Assembly (NCBI RefSeq): GCF_020990385.1
Contig: NZ_CP087599.1
Coordinates: 607,526 to 671,525 of the forward strand
From: Paracoccus sp. MA
GTDB lineage: Bacteria > Pseudomonadota > Alphaproteobacteria > Rhodobacterales > Rhodobacteraceae
Direction of reading: 5' to 3'
Length of the DNA stretch: 64,000 nucleotides
How positions within the stretch are numbered: the first letter of the stretch is position 1; each line of letters begins with the position of its first letter. A model generated the notes under the pieces. That model was given only the letters and a program-made list of their open reading frames with translations, had not been told where the DNA came from and did not search any database. Shown piece after piece: positions 42,892-57,500 of the stretch. The position numbers and the translations under genes are program-made.

Positions 42892-43737
42892 TCAGCCCCT
42901 TACCAGCCGGCTGCGCGCGTGGTCGGACAGCCGGTCGATGGCGACGATGGCCACGAACAGCAGCAGGAAGATCGCCACCACCTCGTCATAGCGGCCCGTG
43001 CCCCATTGCATCGCCAGCTTCAGGTCGTAGCCGATGCCGCCCGAGCCGACGAAGCCCAGGATGGCGCTGGCGCGCAGGTTGATCTCGAAGCGCATCAGCG
43101 CATAGGACAGCCAGTTCGGCGCGACCTGCGGCAGCACGCCCAGCCCGACCTGCTGGCCCCAGCCGGCGCCGACCGAGGCCAGCCCCTCGACCGGCTTCAG
43201 GTCGGCATTCTCGGCCACTTCGGAAAACAGCTTGCCGAGCGCGCCGGCAGTATGCAGCGAGATGGCGATCACCGCCGGCACCGGCCCGCCGCCCAGGATA
43301 TAGATCAGCACCAGCGCGATCACGATCTCGGGCACGGCGCGCAGCGCGTCCATCAGCCGGCGGAACAGCCCGGTCAGCCGCGGCCAGCGCGCCAGCCCGC
43401 GCGTCGACAGAAGCGCCAGCCCCATCGCCATCAGCCCGCCCATGAGCGTCGAGACGGCGGCGATGTTCAGCGTCTCGACCAGCGAGGGCAGGTGCTTGGC
43501 CAGCAGGCCCGGCAGGTTCGCGCGCTTCTGCCAGGCCTCGGCCAGCACCTCGGAGGGGAAGGCCAGCACCATCGGCAGCCCGTCGACGAAGCCGCCGGCA
43601 TTGCGGCTTTCGGCCAGCCGGAACCCCGCCGCCATCATGGCGACGAAGAGCACCAGCAACAGCCCGCCGTAAAGCCGGCGGCGGCGGGCCAGTTCCAGAT
43701 AGGCATCGCGGATATGGTCCGGGGCAAGGGCGGCCAT
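42892..43737 (-). CDS. phnE: Phosphonate-type ABC transporter permease (first PhnE)
   Basis: A 281-residue permease with the PhnE coupling-loop motif (ENADLKPVEGLASVGAG) and FVGSGGIGYDLKLAM near the C-terminus. Start ATG 43737 follows the phnD stop; a 40-codon upstream extension overlaps phnD and is rejected. It forms the membrane channel with the long PhnE (3-bp gap). Confidence 0.9.
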   Translation of the reverse strand: MAALAPDHIRDAYLELARRRRLYGGLLLVLFVAMMAAGFRLAESRNAGGFVDGLPMVLAFPSEVLAEAWQKRANLPGLLAKHLPSLVETLNIAAVSTLMGGLMAMGLALLSTRGLARWPRLTGLFRRLMDALRAVPEIVIALVLIYILGGGPVPAVIAISLHTAGALGKLFSEVAENADLKPVEGLASVGAGWGQQVGLGVLPQVAPNWLSYALMRFEINLRASAILGFVGSGGIGYDLKLAMQWGTGRYDEVVAIFLLLFVAIVAIDRLSDHARSRLVRG

Positions 43738-43801
43738 GAGAGTCCTGCGGCTGAAATGCGAAGGCCGCGCCCCGGCAGGGGGACGCGGCCGGGGAAGGCG
43801 C

Positions 43802-44701
43802 TTACTGCGCCGTTTCCTGCAGCTTGCGGGCGGCGACCACGCCCAGATAGGCGTCATGCGTCACCGGCACGAAATCCATGGCCTCGCCATGCGCGACGCC
43901 ATAAGCGCAGGCCTTGTCGGTCTCGTGCAGGTCGGCGGTCAGCTTCGTGACCTTGTCCTTGACCTCTTGCGGCAGGGCCTTGCGCAGCACCATCGGCCCT
44001 TCCGGGATCAGCTTGGACTTCCAGATCTCGACCAGGTCGTTCATCTCGACCAGCCCGGCATCGGCGGCCTTGCGGAAGGCGCCCGAGTTATAGCCGTCCT
44101 CCCAGTCGCCCAGACCGTCGGCCCAGCTGACGCCGGCGTCGAAATCGCCGTTGGCCACGCCGATGATGGCCTGTTCATGCCCGCCGGCGAAACGGACCTG
44201 GCCGAAGAAATCCTCCAGCTTGCCATGGGTCTCGGCCAGTTCGGCGCCCGGCACCAGATAGCCCGAGGTCGAGTTCGGCTCGGCAAAGGCGAAGGACTTG
44301 CCCCTGGCATCCTCGATCGAGGCGATGCCGCTGTCCTTGCGGGCGAAGCCGATGGCGTAATAGCCGGTCGAGCCGTCCATGTTCTGCTTGGTCAGCACCG
44401 GCTCGACCGCCTCGGGATCGGTCAGATGGATCTTGGCATAGCCCGAGGCGCCCAGCCAGGCCATGTCCAGCGTGCCGCCCAGCAGGCCCTGGATGACGCC
44501 GTCGTAATCGGCGGGGGTGAAGACCTTGACCGGCACGCCCAGCTCGGCCTCGATGGCGGCGCGGTAGCATTCGTTCGAGGTCATGCGGTCCTGCGCGTTC
44601 TCGCCGCCCATGATGCCGAGGTTGAAGCCGGTGATCGGCTGGGCGGTGGCGGCCGAGGTGAAGGCGGTGGCGGCGGCAAGCGCCAGGGCAAGCGGTTTCA
44701 T
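43802..44701 (-). CDS. phnD: Phosphonate-type ABC transporter substrate-binding protein
   Basis: A 299-residue periplasmic receptor with a signal peptide (MKPLALALAAATAFTSAATA, cleavage about 20-21). PhnD-family marks are GIMGGENAQDRM, VFTPADYDGVIQGL, DMAWLGASGYA and SFAFAEPNSTSGYLVPG. It binds a phosphonate or phosphate ester for import; the exact ligand is open. No C-P lyase genes are in the window. Confidence 0.9.
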   Translation of the reverse strand: MKPLALALAAATAFTSAATAQPITGFNLGIMGGENAQDRMTSNECYRAAIEAELGVPVKVFTPADYDGVIQGLLGGTLDMAWLGASGYAKIHLTDPEAVEPVLTKQNMDGSTGYYAIGFARKDSGIASIEDARGKSFAFAEPNSTSGYLVPGAELAETHGKLEDFFGQVRFAGGHEQAIIGVANGDFDAGVSWADGLGDWEDGYNSGAFRKAADAGLVEMNDLVEIWKSKLIPEGPMVLRKALPQEVKDKVTKLTADLHETDKACAYGVAHGEAMDFVPVTHDAYLGVVAARKLQETAQ

Positions 44702-44736
44702 GGTCTCTCCATGGGTTGCGAGTATTGCAGGGATCG

Positions 44737-45555
44737 TCAGGCCATCAGCCGCGCGGCATAGGCCGCATCGGCCGCGGCGTCGGCGGGGATGGCGGTCGAG
44801 GTCGCGGCCTCGTTGAAGCTGTGGTCCGCGCCATAGATGTCGCGGGCGACGCCGGTCGAAAGCTGCGCGGGCGTGCCGTCGAAGACGATGCGGCCGTCGC
44901 GCATGCCGATCACCCGGTCGCAATAGCGCCGCGCCGTGTCCAGCGTGTGCAGGTTGGCGATCACCATGCGGCCGTCCTCGACATTGATGCGCTTGAGCGT
45001 GTCCATGACGATCTGCGCATTCATCGGGTCGAGGCTGGCGATGGGCTCGTCGGCCAGGATGATCCGGGGGTCCTGCATCAGGGCGCGGGCGATGGCGACG
45101 CGCTGCTGCTGGCCGCCCGACAGCGCCTCGGCCCGCTTGGGGGCCTGTTCGGCGATGCCCAGCCGGTCGAGGATCTCCAGCGCGCGCAGGATGTCGGCGC
45201 GCGGCCAGAGGTTGAACAGCGTGGCCAGCACCGGGCGGCGGTTCAGCAGCCCGTGCAGCACGTTCGAAACCACGTCCATGCGCGGCACCAGGTTGAACTG
45301 CTGGAAGATCATCGCGCATTGGCTTTGCCAGGCGCGGCGGTCGCGGCCGCGCAGCGCCAGGATGTCGCGCCCGTCCACGCAGATCCGCCCGGCCGAGGCG
45401 TCGGTCAGCCGGTTCATCATCCGCAGGAAGGTGGACTTGCCCGCGCCCGACCGGCCGATGATGCCGACGAAGGCCGGGCCGTCCACGGCAAAGCTGATAT
45501 CGTCCACCGCGGCACGCCCGGAAAAGACGCGGGTGACGTTCTGAACTGCAAGCAA
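44737..45555 (-). CDS. phnC: Phosphonate-type ABC transporter ATPase
   Basis: A 272-residue ATPase: Walker [11 protein letters not shown]-loop FQQFNLVPR, signature [15 protein letters not shown], Walker [14 protein letters not shown] and switch NLHT. The start is TTG at 45555, because TGGAGGGC lies 6 bp upstream and the nearby ATG (45569) is out of frame. First gene of phnCDEE; a Pho-box-like repeat is upstream. Confidence 0.9.
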   Translation of the reverse strand: MLAVQNVTRVFSGRAAVDDISFAVDGPAFVGIIGRSGAGKSTFLRMMNRLTDASAGRICVDGRDILALRGRDRRAWQSQCAMIFQQFNLVPRMDVVSNVLHGLLNRRPVLATLFNLWPRADILRALEILDRLGIAEQAPKRAEALSGGQQQRVAIARALMQDPRIILADEPIASLDPMNAQIVMDTLKRINVEDGRMVIANLHTLDTARRYCDRVIGMRDGRIVFDGTPAQLSTGVARDIYGADHSFNEAATSTAIPADAAADAAYAARLMA

Positions 45556-45620
45556 GGCGGGCCCTCCATGAGCGGTTGGGGGGCTGATAGAGGGCTTGCG
45601 TGACGAAAACGGCTCAGCTT

Positions 45621-45638
45621 CGTGAAGCTTTGTTGAAG
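45621..45638 (-). promoter_or_regulatory. Pho-box-like direct repeat upstream of phnC
   Basis: On the minus strand CTTCAACAAAGCTTCACG holds CTTCA twice at 11-bp spacing with an A-rich spacer, the geometry of PhoB sites. The match to the PhoB consensus is loose. It also overlaps the palindrome AGCTTCGTGAAGCT (45616-45629). Confidence 0.3.
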
Positions 45639-45698
45639 ATCCTGCGGCCGGCGCGGCCCTGCAGGCGGGAGGGCCGGGCCATGACGGTGCGGCGTTGC

Positions 45699-45729
45699 GG
45701 CCGGGCGGCGACGGGGTGGCCGCCCGGCC
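45699..45729 (-). terminator. Strong hairpin after lpd
   Basis: A perfect 11-bp stem GGCCGGGCGGC / GCCGCCCGGCC with 9-nt loop, 15 bp past the lpd stop on the minus strand. No T run follows, so it may be a Rho-assisted or 3'-end-protecting hairpin. Confidence 0.5.
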
Positions 45730-45743
45730 GGGATGCGGGCCTG

Positions 45744-47132
45744 TCAGATATGCAGGGCGTGGCCGAGCGCCCGCAGGCAGGCCTCGTGCAGCGCCTCGCC
45801 GCGGGTCGGGTGGGCGTGGATGGTGCCGGCGATGTCCTCGAGCCGGGCGCCCATCTCCAGCGCCAGGGCGAAGCCGCCGGCCATCTCGGCCACGCCGGCC
45901 CCGACCGCCTGGATGCCCAGCACCTCATGCGTGTCGGGCCGCGCGGTAACGCGGATGAAGCCCGTTTCGTCCCCGGCCGTCATCGCCCGGCCGTTGGCGG
46001 CAAAGGGGAAAAGGCCGGTGACGACCTCGCGCCCCGCCGCTGCCGCCTCCTCGGGGGAAATGCCGACGCTGACGATCTCGGGATCGGTGAAGCAGACCGC
46101 CGGGATGGCGCGCTTGTCCCAGGCGCGGCGCTGGCCCGCGACCAGTTCCGCCACCATCTCGCCTTGCGCCATGGCGCGATGCGCCAGCATCGGCTCTCCG
46201 GTCACGTCGCCGATGGCCAGCACCCCGGCCATCGAGGTGCGGCAGCGTTCGTCGATGCGGATGAACGGCCCCGCCATCTCCAGCCGCAGCCCGGCCAGCC
46301 CGGCAGCGGTGGCGCGGGGGCGGCGGCCGACGGTGACCAGCACCTTGTCGGCCTGGATGTCCTCGGCCCCGTCCACGCCGGCGACGCGCAGCGCGCCGCT
46401 GTCCGACAGCCCGCCGGCCCGCGCCCCGGTCAGCACGCGCACGCCCAGCTGGGTCAGGCGCTGCGCCACCGGCCGCGTCAGCTCGGCATCGTATTGCGGC
46501 AGGATGCGCGGCGCGGCCTCGACCACCGTCACCTCGGCGCCCAGCTTGGCATAGGCGATGCCCAGCTCCAGCCCGATATAGCCGCCGCCGACCACGGCCA
46601 GCCGGCCCGGCACCTCGGTCAGCGCCAGCGCGTCGGTCGAGGAGATGACCTTGCCGCCGAAAGGCAGCGCCGGGATCTCGATCGGCTCCGAGCCGGTGGC
46701 GATGACCAGCACCTCGGCGCGGATCTGCACCGGGCCCTCGGGCGTCTCGACCAGCACGGTCTTGCCGTCGCGGACCGTGGCCTGGCCGGTGACCAGCCGC
46801 ACCTTGGCCTTGCGCAGAAGCGTCGCCACGCCGCCGGTCAGCCGGGTGACGATGCCGTCCTTCCAGGCCATCGTCACCCCAAGGTCCAGCCGGGCGCCGC
46901 CGGCCGAAATGCCCATCGAGGGATTCGAGGAAAGCTCTGCAAGCATATGGAATTCATCGGCTGCATGGATCAGCGCCTTGGAGGGGATGCAGCCGACATT
47001 GAGGCAGGTGCCCCCGGGCGGCTCGGCATCCACGATCACCGTGTCGACGCCCAGCTGCCCGGCGCGGATAGCGCAGACATAGCCGCCGGGACCGGCGCCG
47101 ATGACCAGCAGCCTGCATTGGATCTCGCGCAT
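45744..47132 (-). CDS. lpd: Dihydrolipoyl dehydrogenase (E3 of branched-chain 2-oxoacid dehydrogenase)
   Basis: Reoxidises lipoyl groups of the E2 subunit with NAD+. The 462-residue flavoprotein has [10 protein letters not shown] (FAD), the redox disulfide C43/C48 in [16 protein letters not shown] motif [12 protein letters not shown], and the C-terminal [13 protein letters not shown] containing the His-Glu acid-base pair. Last gene of the bkd operon, 3 bp after bkdB, so dedicated to this complex. Confidence 0.93.
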   Translation of the reverse strand: MREIQCRLLVIGAGPGGYVCAIRAGQLGVDTVIVDAEPPGGTCLNVGCIPSKALIHAADEFHMLAELSSNPSMGISAGGARLDLGVTMAWKDGIVTRLTGGVATLLRKAKVRLVTGQATVRDGKTVLVETPEGPVQIRAEVLVIATGSEPIEIPALPFGGKVISSTDALALTEVPGRLAVVGGGYIGLELGIAYAKLGAEVTVVEAAPRILPQYDAELTRPVAQRLTQLGVRVLTGARAGGLSDSGALRVAGVDGAEDIQADKVLVTVGRRPRATAAGLAGLRLEMAGPFIRIDERCRTSMAGVLAIGDVTGEPMLAHRAMAQGEMVAELVAGQRRAWDKRAIPAVCFTDPEIVSVGISPEEAAAAGREVVTGLFPFAANGRAMTAGDETGFIRVTARPDTHEVLGIQAVGAGVAEMAGGFALALEMGARLEDIAGTIHAHPTRGEALHEACLRALGHALHI

Positions 47133-47135
47133 CGC

Positions 47136-48443
47136 TCAGCCCTCCACGAAGATCAGCGCCGGGGTTTCCAGCAGCTCTTTCAACCGCGCCACGAAGACGG
47201 CGGCGTCCCAGCCGTCGATCACCCGGTGGTCGAAGCTGCAGGACAGGTTCATCATCTTGCGCGGCTCGAAGGCGGCGCCGTTCCAGAACGGCCTGACCGC
47301 CAGCCGGTTGACGCCGACGATGGCGACCTCGGGCAGGTTCAGGATCGGGGTCGAGGCGATGGCGCCCAGCGGCCCCAGCGAGGTGATGGTGATGGTCGAG
47401 CCGGAAAGCTCGTCGCGCTTGGCGGTGCCTTCCTTGGCGGCCGTGCCCAGCCGCGCGATCTCGGCCGCGGTGGCGCGCAGGTCCAGCGCCTCGGCATGGC
47501 GGACCACCGGCACCATCAGCCCGGTCGGAGTCTGCGCCGCGATGCCCAGATGCACCCCGCCAAAGCGGCGGATCAGCTGCGCCTCGGCGTCGTAATGCGC
47601 ATTCATCAGCGGCTGTTCATGCACGGCGCGCACGATGGCGCGGGCGATGAAGGGCAGCAGCGTCAGCCGCGCGCCCTTGCCCTGCGCGTTCATCCGGCCG
47701 CGCAGATCCTCGACCGCCGTGGCGTCGATCTCCTCGACGATGGTGATCTGCGGGATGCTGTTCGCGGCCTGCATGCGCTCGGCGATCTTGCGGCGCAGGC
47801 CGATGACGCGGATCTCCTCGACCGAACCGTCGGGCTGCGGACCCGAAGGGGCCGGGATGCCGCCCGAGGCGATGAAGGCGTCCAGATCCTCGTGACCGAT
47901 GCGGCCGGCCGGACCCGAGCCGCGCACCAGCCGCAGGTCCACCCCGGCCTCGCGCGCCCGCGCCCGGACGGCGGGCGAGGCGATGGGCCTTTCCCCCTCG
48001 GGGCGCAGGGGCGCGGGGGAAGCGGCCGCCGCGGGTTTCGCCGCCGGTTTCGGTGCCGGCTTTTCCGCCTCGGGTTCGGGTTCGGGCGGCGCTTCGGCCT
48101 TCGGTTGCGCGGGTTCGGGATCGGGCGGCGCGGTTTCGGCCTGCCGCGACGGTCCCGGGGCGGCCGCCGGGGCGGGCGTGTCGCCCGCGACATTGCCCGG
48201 CCCGTCCACCTCCAGCCGGATCAGTTCGGCGCCGACGGCGATCACGTCGCCGGGCGCCCCGGCCTGCCAGACCACCGTGCCGGTCACGGGCGAGGGGATT
48301 TCCACCGTCGCCTTGTCGGTCATCACGGCGACCATCGGATCGTCCTCGCGCAGGATGTCGCCGGGCTTGACCAGCCATTCGGAAATCTCGGCCTCGGCAA
48401 TGCCTTCGCCGATATCGGGCATGCGGATTGCGTGAATACCCAT
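47136..48443 (-). CDS. bkdB: Branched-chain 2-oxoacid dehydrogenase E2 (dihydrolipoyl acyltransferase)
   Basis: A 435-residue E2 core: one lipoyl domain (lipoyl lysine K44 in [10 protein letters not shown]), a long Pro/Ala/Glu linker (about 95-145), a peripheral-subunit-binding domain ([19 protein letters not shown]) and a catalytic domain with H406 in [11 protein letters not shown]. Start ATG 48443; upstream in-frame readings overlap bkdAB. Transfers acyl groups to CoA in leucine, isoleucine and valine breakdown. Confidence 0.92.
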   Translation of the reverse strand: MGIHAIRMPDIGEGIAEAEISEWLVKPGDILREDDPMVAVMTDKATVEIPSPVTGTVVWQAGAPGDVIAVGAELIRLEVDGPGNVAGDTPAPAAAPGPSRQAETAPPDPEPAQPKAEAPPEPEPEAEKPAPKPAAKPAAAASPAPLRPEGERPIASPAVRARAREAGVDLRLVRGSGPAGRIGHEDLDAFIASGGIPAPSGPQPDGSVEEIRVIGLRRKIAERMQAANSIPQITIVEEIDATAVEDLRGRMNAQGKGARLTLLPFIARAIVRAVHEQPLMNAHYDAEAQLIRRFGGVHLGIAAQTPTGLMVPVVRHAEALDLRATAAEIARLGTAAKEGTAKRDELSGSTITITSLGPLGAIASTPILNLPEVAIVGVNRLAVRPFWNGAAFEPRKMMNLSCSFDHRVIDGWDAAVFVARLKELLETPALIFVEG

Positions 48444-48444
48444 C

Positions 48445-49461
48445 TCAGGCCACCTCGACCAGTTGACGCAATGCCTCGGCCACCCGCGCGGGGCCGGGGA
48501 AATAGCTCCATTCATGCGTATGCGGATAGGGCGTGTCCCAGCCCGTCACCCGGCGGATCGGCGCCTCCAGCTGCCAGAAGCATTCCGCCTGCACCAGCGC
48601 CGCCAGTTCCGCGCCATAGCCCGAGGTCAGCGTCGCCTCGTGCAGCACCAGGCAGCGGCCGGTCTTGTTCACCGAGGCGACGATGGTCTCCATGTCCAGC
48701 GGCAGCAGGGTGCGCAGGTCGATCACCTCGGCATCGACGCCGGATTCCTCGGCCGCGGCCAGCGCCACATGCACCATGGTGCCATAGGTCAGCACCGTCG
48801 CCGCCCGGCCCTGGCGGCGCAGCACCGCCTTGCCCAGCGGGACCGTGTAATGCCCCTCAGGCACCTCGCCCAGCTCATGGCTTTTCCAGGCCGTCACCGG
48901 GCGGTCGTGATGACCGTCGAAGGGCCCGTTGTAAAGCCGCTTCGGCTCCAGGAAGATCACCGGATCGGGGCATTCGATGGCGGCCAGCAGCAGCCCCTTG
49001 GCGTCCCGCGGGTTCGAGGGCACCACGGTCTTGAGGCCCGTCACATGGGTGAACAGCGCCTCGGGGCTCTGGCTGTGGGTCTGGCCGCCGAAGATGCCGC
49101 CGCCGGTGGGCATGCGCACCACCATCGGGCAGGTGAATTGCCCGGCCGAGCGATAGCGCAGCCGCGCCGCCTCGGACACGATCTGGTCATAGGCCGGATA
49201 GACGTAGTCGGCGAACTGGATCTCGACCACCGGCTTCAGCCCATAGGCGGCCATGCCGATGCCGGCGCCGACGATGCCGGATTCGTTGATCGGCGTGTCG
49301 AAACAGCGCGTGCGGCCGTATTTCGCCTGCAGGCCGGCGGTGCAGCGGAAGACGCCGCCGAAATAGCCCACGTCCTCGCCGAAGACCACCACCGTCGGGT
49401 CGGCCTCCATCGCCACGTCCAGCGCGTCGCGGATGGCCTCGATCATCGTCATGCGTGCCAT
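48445..49461 (-). CDS. bkdAB: Branched-chain 2-oxoacid dehydrogenase E1 beta
   Basis: The 338-residue transketolase-like beta subunit shows [43 protein letters not shown] and LLPLDMETI. With E1 alpha it decarboxylates branched-chain 2-oxoacids on thiamine diphosphate. It is separated from bkdB by a single base and from bkdAA by a single base. Confidence 0.93.
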   Translation of the reverse strand: MARMTMIEAIRDALDVAMEADPTVVVFGEDVGYFGGVFRCTAGLQAKYGRTRCFDTPINESGIVGAGIGMAAYGLKPVVEIQFADYVYPAYDQIVSEAARLRYRSAGQFTCPMVVRMPTGGGIFGGQTHSQSPEALFTHVTGLKTVVPSNPRDAKGLLLAAIECPDPVIFLEPKRLYNGPFDGHHDRPVTAWKSHELGEVPEGHYTVPLGKAVLRRQGRAATVLTYGTMVHVALAAAEESGVDAEVIDLRTLLPLDMETIVASVNKTGRCLVLHEATLTSGYGAELAALVQAECFWQLEAPIRRVTGWDTPYPHTHEWSYFPGPARVAEALRQLVEVA

Positions 49462-49462
49462 G

Positions 49463-51455
<1,993 letters not shown>

Positions 51456-51546
51456 GCCCGCGCCGCGAAGGCGGGCAGCAGGCGGGGCCTTTCCTTGCCG
51501 CGGCCTGTGCCGGGACCGTGCCGTCATGCCGCCGCCTCCCGCCCCG

Positions 51547-54500
51547 TCAGCCGACACGGACCTGCGGCGCGCCGCTCTGGTCGCGCGCGACCTCGACCTC
51601 GTGCCGGCGGTCGCCGATCATCACGCTGGCGCGGAAACCCGGCCAGTGCGAGGGCAGGGCGGGCGCGACCTCCAGCCGTTCGCCGTCGCGGATGCGCAGG
51701 CCCAGGATATGCTCGACCGCGACGCGGTGCAGCCAGCCGGCCGAACCGGTATACCAGGTCCAGCCGGCGCGGCCGGTCTTTTCCTCGGCGCCGTAGACAT
51801 CGGCGGCGACGACATAGGGCTCGCCGCGATAGACCCGCAGGGTCGCGGCGTCGCTGGCATGGCTGATCGGGTTGAGCAGCCGGAACACCCGCCAGGCGTC
51901 GTCGGCGCGGCCCGCCATGCACAGCGCCTGCACCATCCAGATCGCGGCATGGGTGTATTGCCCGCCGTTCTCGCGCACGCCGGGCGGGTAGCCCTTGATA
52001 TAGCCGGGGTCCTGCGGCGCATCGGCAAAGGGCGGGGTGAACAGCCGCAGCAGCATGCCCTCCTCGTCCAGCAGGTGTTCCAGCGCCGCGTCCAGCGCCG
52101 GGTTGCGGCGGTCCTTGCGGCCGGCGCCCGAAATCACCGACCAGCTTTGCGCGATGGAATCGATGCGGCATTCCTGCGACGAGGCCGAGCCCAGCGGCGT
52201 GCCGTCGTCATAGAGGCCGCGCAGATACCAGCTGCCGTCCCAGCCGTGACGGTCCAGCGCGCGGGACAGCTTGGCGGCATGGCCGCGCCAGCGTTTCGCG
52301 CGCTCCTCCTCGCCCCGCGCCTCGGCCAGGGGCGCCATCATGGCGATGGTCTGGGCCAGGAACCAGCCCATCCAGACGGACTGGCCGCGCCCGGCCGCGC
52401 CCACCCGGTTCATGCCGTCGTTCCAGTCGCCGCCCAGGAACAGCGGCAGGCCCTGTTCGCCGGTGCGGGCGATGGCCAGCTCCAGCGCCAGGGCGGCATG
52501 TTCGTAAAGCGGCGCGGTGCGGTCGCTGATCTCGGGCGTGTAGAAGGCGTCGTGCTCGCCCGGTCCCAGCGCGCGGCCCAGGATGAAGGGCAGGGGCTCG
52601 TCCAGGATCGCGCGGTCGCCGGTGACCTCGACATAGCGCGCCAGCGCATGGCCCAGCCAGACCACGTCGTCGGCGATCATGGTGCGCACCCCCGCGCCGG
52701 TGCCGGGCAGCCACCAGTGCTGCACGTCGCCTTCGGGGAACTGGCGCGAGCCGGCCTCCAGCAGCTGGGCGCGGGCCAGCGCCGGGTCATAGACCAGCAT
52801 GGCCGAGGTGTCCTGCAACTGGTCGCGGAAGCCATAGGCGCCCGAGGCCTGGTAGAAGGCCGAGCGCGCCCGGATCCGGCAGGCGATGGCCTGATAGGGC
52901 AGCCAGCGGTTCACCATCAGGTCGAAGGCCGGGTCGGGGGTCTGGACCTGCAGGCGGCCGAAGATGTGCTGCCAGTGCTCGGTCTGCGCGGTGGCGGCCT
53001 GCCGGGCGGTGTCGGCCCGCGCCGGCAGCGGCTCGGCGGCGGCGCCGGAGGCGGCGGCCAGCCGGAAGGTGACGGTGCGGCTTTCGCCCGGCTCGATCTC
53101 GATGCGGGTTTCCAGCATCATCACCGGGTCGCCGTCATGGCGGCGCACGAAGCGGTGGCTGAGGGTGGAATCGAACCAGGCCGGCAGGCAGGCGTCGCGG
53201 TTGCGGCCCTGCCAGATCAGGCGCGACAGGCAAAGCCCCGTCACCTCGCTGTCCACCGACAGGATCATGCGCTGGCCGGCATAATCGATGGAATAGGGGT
53301 TCTCGCATTCCACGGCGCGCGCCTCGGGCAGGTAGCGCAGCTGCAGATAGGGCGCGGTCTTGGCGCGCGAGCCGCCCATCACCGGCTCAAGGAACTGCGC
53401 CACGTCCAGCGTCATCCGGCGCGTGCCGCAATTGACCAGCCGCAGCCCGATCACCCGCAGCGCCGCGTCGGGCGTCAGGCTGTGCAGCGCGGTGATCTCC
53501 AGCTCGCCCGACCAGGCGGCGAATTCGGAAAAGCCGGCGCCGTGCCGGCATTGGTAAAGCGCCTCGCGCTGGCTTGAGAGCGCCGCATAGGGGGTATGGA
53601 TCGCGCCGGTGCCGACGTCGCGGATCAGGATGCCTTCGCCCGGCGGGTTGCTGACCGCGTCGTTCGACCAGGGCGTCAGCTGGTGGTCGCGCGAATTGGC
53701 CGACCAGGAAAAGCCCGCGCCCTCGGCCGAGATGTGGAAGCCGAAATCGCTGCGGGCGACGACGTTGATCCAGGGATTGGGCGTAGCCTCGCCATGGCGC
53801 AGGCGGACAAGGTAATTGCCCTGCGCGTCGAAGCCGCCGGTGCCGTTCCAGAAATGCAGCTCCTCGGCGGGGAAGTCGGGGCGCAGCGCCGGGCGCTGCA
53901 GCGGCCGCGACGGCGGGCGGGTGATGCCGCGCCGCAGCTCGGCCGGCTCGAGCCGCTGGATCTGCTCGGCCAGATTGCCGTTCTGGGCATGGATCACCAC
54001 GCGGGCGACGGCCAGCAGCGTGTCGCGCGTCTCGGGCGACAGCCCGTTGGCATCGACGGCAAAGACCGAGGGACGCGAATGCAGCAGCTGCATGCTGTGG
54101 CACAGGTTGTTCAGCGCCTCGTGCAGATGCGCGGCATAGCTCACGCGCTGCTCGTTCAGGATCACCAGATCGCAGTCCAGGCCGCGCATGCGCAGGTATT
54201 CCTGCATGCGGATCGCCTGCCGCGCCACCGGCATCAGGTCGGGGTCGTTGATGCGCAGCACCATGATCGGATTGTCGCCCGAGACCGACATCGGCCACAG
54301 CGCCGATTGCGAGCCCATCTCGTGGCGCACCTGCGAGCTGAGCGCCTGGTTGGGATAGACCAGCAGCGCGGCATAGCGGCGGAACAGCGCCGCCTCCTCG
54401 GGGGTGATGTCGGCGTGATGCAGCTGCACCTGGCTGCGCGTCCAGGCCATCTGGTGTTCGTTTTCATAGGCGGATTCGTCGATCAGCCGGGGATGCGCCT

Positions 54501-57500
54501 CCTCCAGCGCCTCGCGGCTGGTGGCGGCGACGGTCCAGAAGGTCACCACCGCCTCCTTGCCCGGATCGATGGTCAGCCGCCGGGTCAGCGAGAAGATCGG
54601 GTCCAGCGTATAGGTTTCGCCCGCCGCCGCCTGGGCCAGCAGGTCGGGATTGTCCAGCGCCTGGGGCGCGCGGATGCTGCGGCCGCGTCCGACGAACAGC
54701 CGCCGGTCGGTGGCCGCGGCATCGGCCACGCCCGCCCCCGCACTCATGTGCATCAGGTGGCGGTCGGGGTCCTGCGGGTTGCGCTTGTTGCGGCGGGCGA
54801 AGATGCGGCCGCGCTCGGGCTGGGCCTCGGTGGCGACGAACATGCGCGAGAAGGCGGTATGGGCGCGGTCGGCCTCGTTCAGGTCCAGCACGATCTCGCC
54901 ATAGCTGGTCAGCTCGATCTGCCGCGGCCGGTCCGAGGTGTTGCGCAGCTTGACCCGCGCGCCGCGGGCGTCCAGGTCGTCGGACAGGATCACCTCGGTC
55001 TCGCAATGGATGCCCTCGCCGCTGGCGACGAAATTCGCCTTGTAGTCGAACAGCCGGGCGGAATAGGCGATGCCGGGATCGAAGCCCGGCGCCGCCGTCG
55101 CCGACCACCAGCGCCCCGAGCCGACGTCGCGGATGAACAGGAATTCTCCCCAGACGTCCGCCGCCGGGTCGGGCCGCCAGCGGGTGATGGCCGCGCCCTC
55201 CATGCGCAGCCGTCCGGCGCCGCTGGCGTCGAGCAGCATCGACAGCCGCCCGTTCGACATGATCGCGACGGTATGGGGCGCCGATGCGGCATCCGCCACC
55301 TCGACGATCTCGGTCTGGCCCAGCTCCGAGGGGCCGGGCAGCCGGCGGCGCAGCGTCTCGCGCAGCAGCGGCGAGACCTCGCGCGGGGTCTTTTGCTGCA
55401 AGAGCGTCGAGACGCTTTCGATCACCGGATCGGCGTTGAAGCGGACGCGGTGCAGCCCGTCCATCAGGCAATTGGCAATGGCGATCAGGCTCATGCCCTG
55501 GTGATGCGCCATCACGCTGCGCACCACCGCGCATTTGCGGCCCTGCAGCAGGCGCGAGGGGGTGAAGTCCACCGCATCGAAAAAGCCGTATTCGCCGCGC
55601 GCGCCAAGGGTCGCCAGCCGGCGCAGGTTGCGCAGCGCGCTGCGCGGGCGGAAGGTGGCGGCGATGAAGCTGGCATAGGGCGCCACCACCTGATCGTCGC
55701 GCAGCCAGCGCCGCAGCGCCAGTTCCGGCACGCCGAAGGCGTAATACTGATAGTTCATCTGGGCGTCGCGGGCGTTGTAGGCGCTTTCCGACACGCCCCA
55801 GGGCCGGCCGGCGCGCCAGCCGTCGCGGATCTGCGCCTCGACCGCCACGTCGCAGGAGCTGTAGAGGATCGAGCCGGGCGGCTCGTCCATGATCAGCGGC
55901 GCCATCAGGTATTCGAACATCGAACCCGACCAGCTGACCAGCGTCGAGCCGTAGGCCATGGCCGTCATCGGCCGGCCGAGCCGGTTCCAGTGCTCGGTCG
56001 GCAGGTCGCCCTTGGCGATGGCGAAAAGCGAGGCGAGCCGCGCCTCGGACGCCAGCAGGTCGTAGAAGGACTGGTCCAGCGTGCCCTCGGCGCAATTGTA
56101 GCCGATGGCGAGCAGCTGGCGCTCGGGGTCGTAGAGGAAGCCGAAATCCATCTGGAAGGCGAAGGCGCGGGCGCGTTCGGCCAGCGCCGCCATGCGCCGG
56201 GCCGCCACGGCGACCTCTTCGGGGTCGATCCGGCCCAGGCTCTCCATCTCGTCGCAGGTGCGGACCAGCCGGCTGGCCCACCAGTCCAACTCGCGCGTGG
56301 CATCGGTCGGGACCTCGGTGACCAGGCCCTGGATCAGCACCTGCAGATTGGCGGCGGCGCGGGCATGGCCCTGCACATGCAGGGGCGCCAGATGCGGCGC
56401 GTCGCCGGTGGCCATGCTGCGCCACAAGCCGGCGATGCGCTCCTCGATGCGGTTGCGCAGCGGGTTCAGGCTGCGCCGCTCGCGCGGGATCGCCGCGTGC
56501 AGCCGGCGCATCAGCGACAGGATGTCGACCGCGCCCGAAAGCTCGGGCAGCAGATACAGCGCCGGGTTGCGCGCCCATTCCTTCAGCGTCGAGGACAGGG
56601 TGATGAGATGCCCGGCCAGATTGCCGCTGTCCACCGCCGAGATGTAGCGCGTGCCCAGCGGCTCCAGCGTGTCGGTGGCATACCAGTTATAGAGATGGCC
56701 GTGATGGCGCTCCAGCCGCTCGATGGTGGAAAGCGTGGCCTCGATCCGGTCCAGCGCCTCGCCCAGGGTGATCCAGCGGAACTCGTGCGCGCTGACGGTC
56801 GAGAGCAGGTAGAGCCCGATATTGGTGGGCGAGGTGCGCTCGGCCAGTTTCGGCTGCGGATCGTCCTGGTGGTTGTCGGGCGGCAGGTGATGGGTGCGCT
56901 CGTCCACGAAGGTCTCGAAGAAGCGCCAGATCAGCCGCGCCTCGGCCCGCCATTCCAGCCGCTCCTCGCCGGTCAGGGGGCGGGCGCCCTCGCGCTCGAT
57001 CGGGCGGGCGCTGACCCAGGCGATCAGCGGCGCGCCCAGCCACAGCACGCCGATGGCCAGCGCCGGGGCCAGGTTGTCGGGGCGCAGCGCCGCCACCAGC
57101 GCGATGAAGCCCAGGCCAAGCGCCAGCCCGCCGCGCATCAGCGCCAGATAGCCGGTCGGCGTTTCGTGGCGGCGGCTGGCGACGGCGTCGGTGGTGGTCC
57201 ATTCCAGCAGGTGCCGGCGCGACAGATAGACCCGGCACAGGCTGCGCACGGTGGCGTCGACCATGCTCCAGGCCATCTGCGGCAGCAGCGTCAGCCGCAT
57301 CATGAAGGCCATGAGCTGGTCGATCAGCTCGTTGCCGATGACCAGCATGTGGCGCAGCGGCGCCACCCCGGACTGGCGCGGCATCAAGCCCATCAGCCAG
57401 CCCAGCAGCTGCGACAGGCACATGGACAGGCCCAGCACGCCCAGCCACAGCACCGCATCGGCATGGGGCAGGCCGACCAGCGCCACCAGCCCGGCCAGCA

